Shown piece by piece: positions 6,005 through 6,241 of a stretch of 6,241 nt of DNA (positions are counted from its first letter, which is position 1; each line of letters starts with the position of its first letter). The notes beneath the pieces are model-generated. The model was not told where the DNA came from and did not search any database. It saw only the letters and a list, made by a program, of their open reading frames with translations. A program made the position numbers and the translations under genes. Source of the DNA: Elusimicrobia bacterium CG06_land_8_20_14_3_00_38_11 (GTDB lineage: Bacteria > Elusimicrobiota > UBA8919); the NCBI GenBank assembly GCA_002780205.1, contig PEVQ01000022.1, positions 1 to 6,241 on the forward strand. The letters run 5' to 3'.

Positions 6005-6086
6005 CCACAGAATGACACAGAAAAACACAGAATTTTTATACAAAGAAATAACAGTAATTTCAGTGAAGTTCTGTGACATTCTGTGG
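6005..6086. repeat. Inverted repeat of the CCACAGAATG type
   Basis: 18-bp arms at 6005-6022 and 6069-6086 (CCACAGAATG-ACACAGAA and its complement) match at 17 of 18 positions around a 46-nt AT-rich centre that also contains AACACAG. The layout, purine-rich CACAG units on the left and their complement on the right, is like the ACCGCAGAG and CGCAGAT repeats but with a different unit. It could form a hairpin between the convergent DUF1844 gene and the - strand frame. There is no T-run after it on either strand, so terminator function is not shown. Confidence 0.8.
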
Positions 6087-6096
6087 ACACACTATG

Positions 6097-6241
6097 TCAA
6101 GCGGCAGCGGGAAAAAACTTTAAGTTCTTTGACAAATCAGCCGCTATTGACTGTTTGGCGAAATTAGCCAGCAGAACATTTTCATCATACACAGTATTGT
6201 TTTTCCACATAGAGAAAATGATTCTGTTCCATCTGTAACCG
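6097..6241 (-). CDS. Probable transposase, C-terminal fragment (5' part outside window)
   Basis: On the - strand an open frame enters from the window edge and runs 47 codons (first whole codon 6240-6238) to TGA at 6099-6097. It encodes GYRWNRIIFSMWKNNTVYDE, then NVLLANFAKQSIAADLSKNL and KFFPAAA. The aromatic/basic GYRW-RIIF-MWK-N-T-YDE pattern resembles, from memory, the C-terminal ends of some IS110/IS116-type transposases. The fragment is too short for certainty. It would be the only gene on the - strand and is convergent with the DUF1844 gene, with the 6005-6086 inverted repeat between them. Confidence 0.4.
   Translation of the reverse strand, partial: GYRWNRIIFSMWKNNTVYDENVLLANFAKQSIAADLSKNLKFFPAAA

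Noticed and set aside
5934..6167. A + strand 77-codon ORF after DUF1844
   Set aside because: It starts inside the DUF1844 gene in another frame, lacks a ribosome site, and runs through the CCACAGAATG inverted repeat.

Overview
This window looks like bacterial chromosome: AT-rich, with compact genes almost all on the + strand. Proteins encoded here include serine hydroxymethyltransferase, a TagO/WecA-type lipid-carrier phosphotransferase, a long-form HisG, glutamyl-tRNA synthetase, and PPC/DUF296 and DUF1844 family proteins. That set, plus gaps filled with short palindromic repeats, resembles genomes of uncultured candidate phyla such as Omnitrophota or Elusimicrobiota relatives. This is an impression, not a placement; no rRNA or other phylogenetic marker was compared.

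Layout. (1) 2-1813: the C-terminal 60% of glyA, then 3 nt later a tagO/wecA-like gene for the first membrane step of a cell-surface glycan. (2) 1814-1944: two palindromic hairpin repeats. (3) 1945-2755: a small protein with a twice-repeated HKWFLS...DVGI...DW motif, then 1 nt later a DUF296 (PPC domain) protein. (4) 2756-3318: a 563-nt gap holding a MITE-like inverted-repeat element, a good sigma70-type promoter, and a 247-bp compound palindromic repeat that would form most of the hisG leader RNA. (5) 3319-5597: hisG and gltX, overlapping by one base and probably translationally coupled. (6) 5575-5678: another compound repeat, which supplies the last seven codons and the stop of gltX and ends just before the Shine-Dalgarno of a DUF1844 gene (5693-5983). 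(7) 5984-6241: a third type of inverted repeat and, on the - strand, an open frame running off the window edge that looks like the C-terminus of a transposase.

The protein-coding genes are mostly housekeeping (one-carbon metabolism, surface glycan initiation, histidine biosynthesis, tRNA charging). I see no defence system, CRISPR array or biosynthetic cluster. The unusual content is the repeats. Four 18-bp hairpins share one architecture (7-bp stem, TTCA or TTTA loop) with different stem sequences, and three of them sit inside larger imperfect palindromes. The two proteins of region 3 are the least understood genes.
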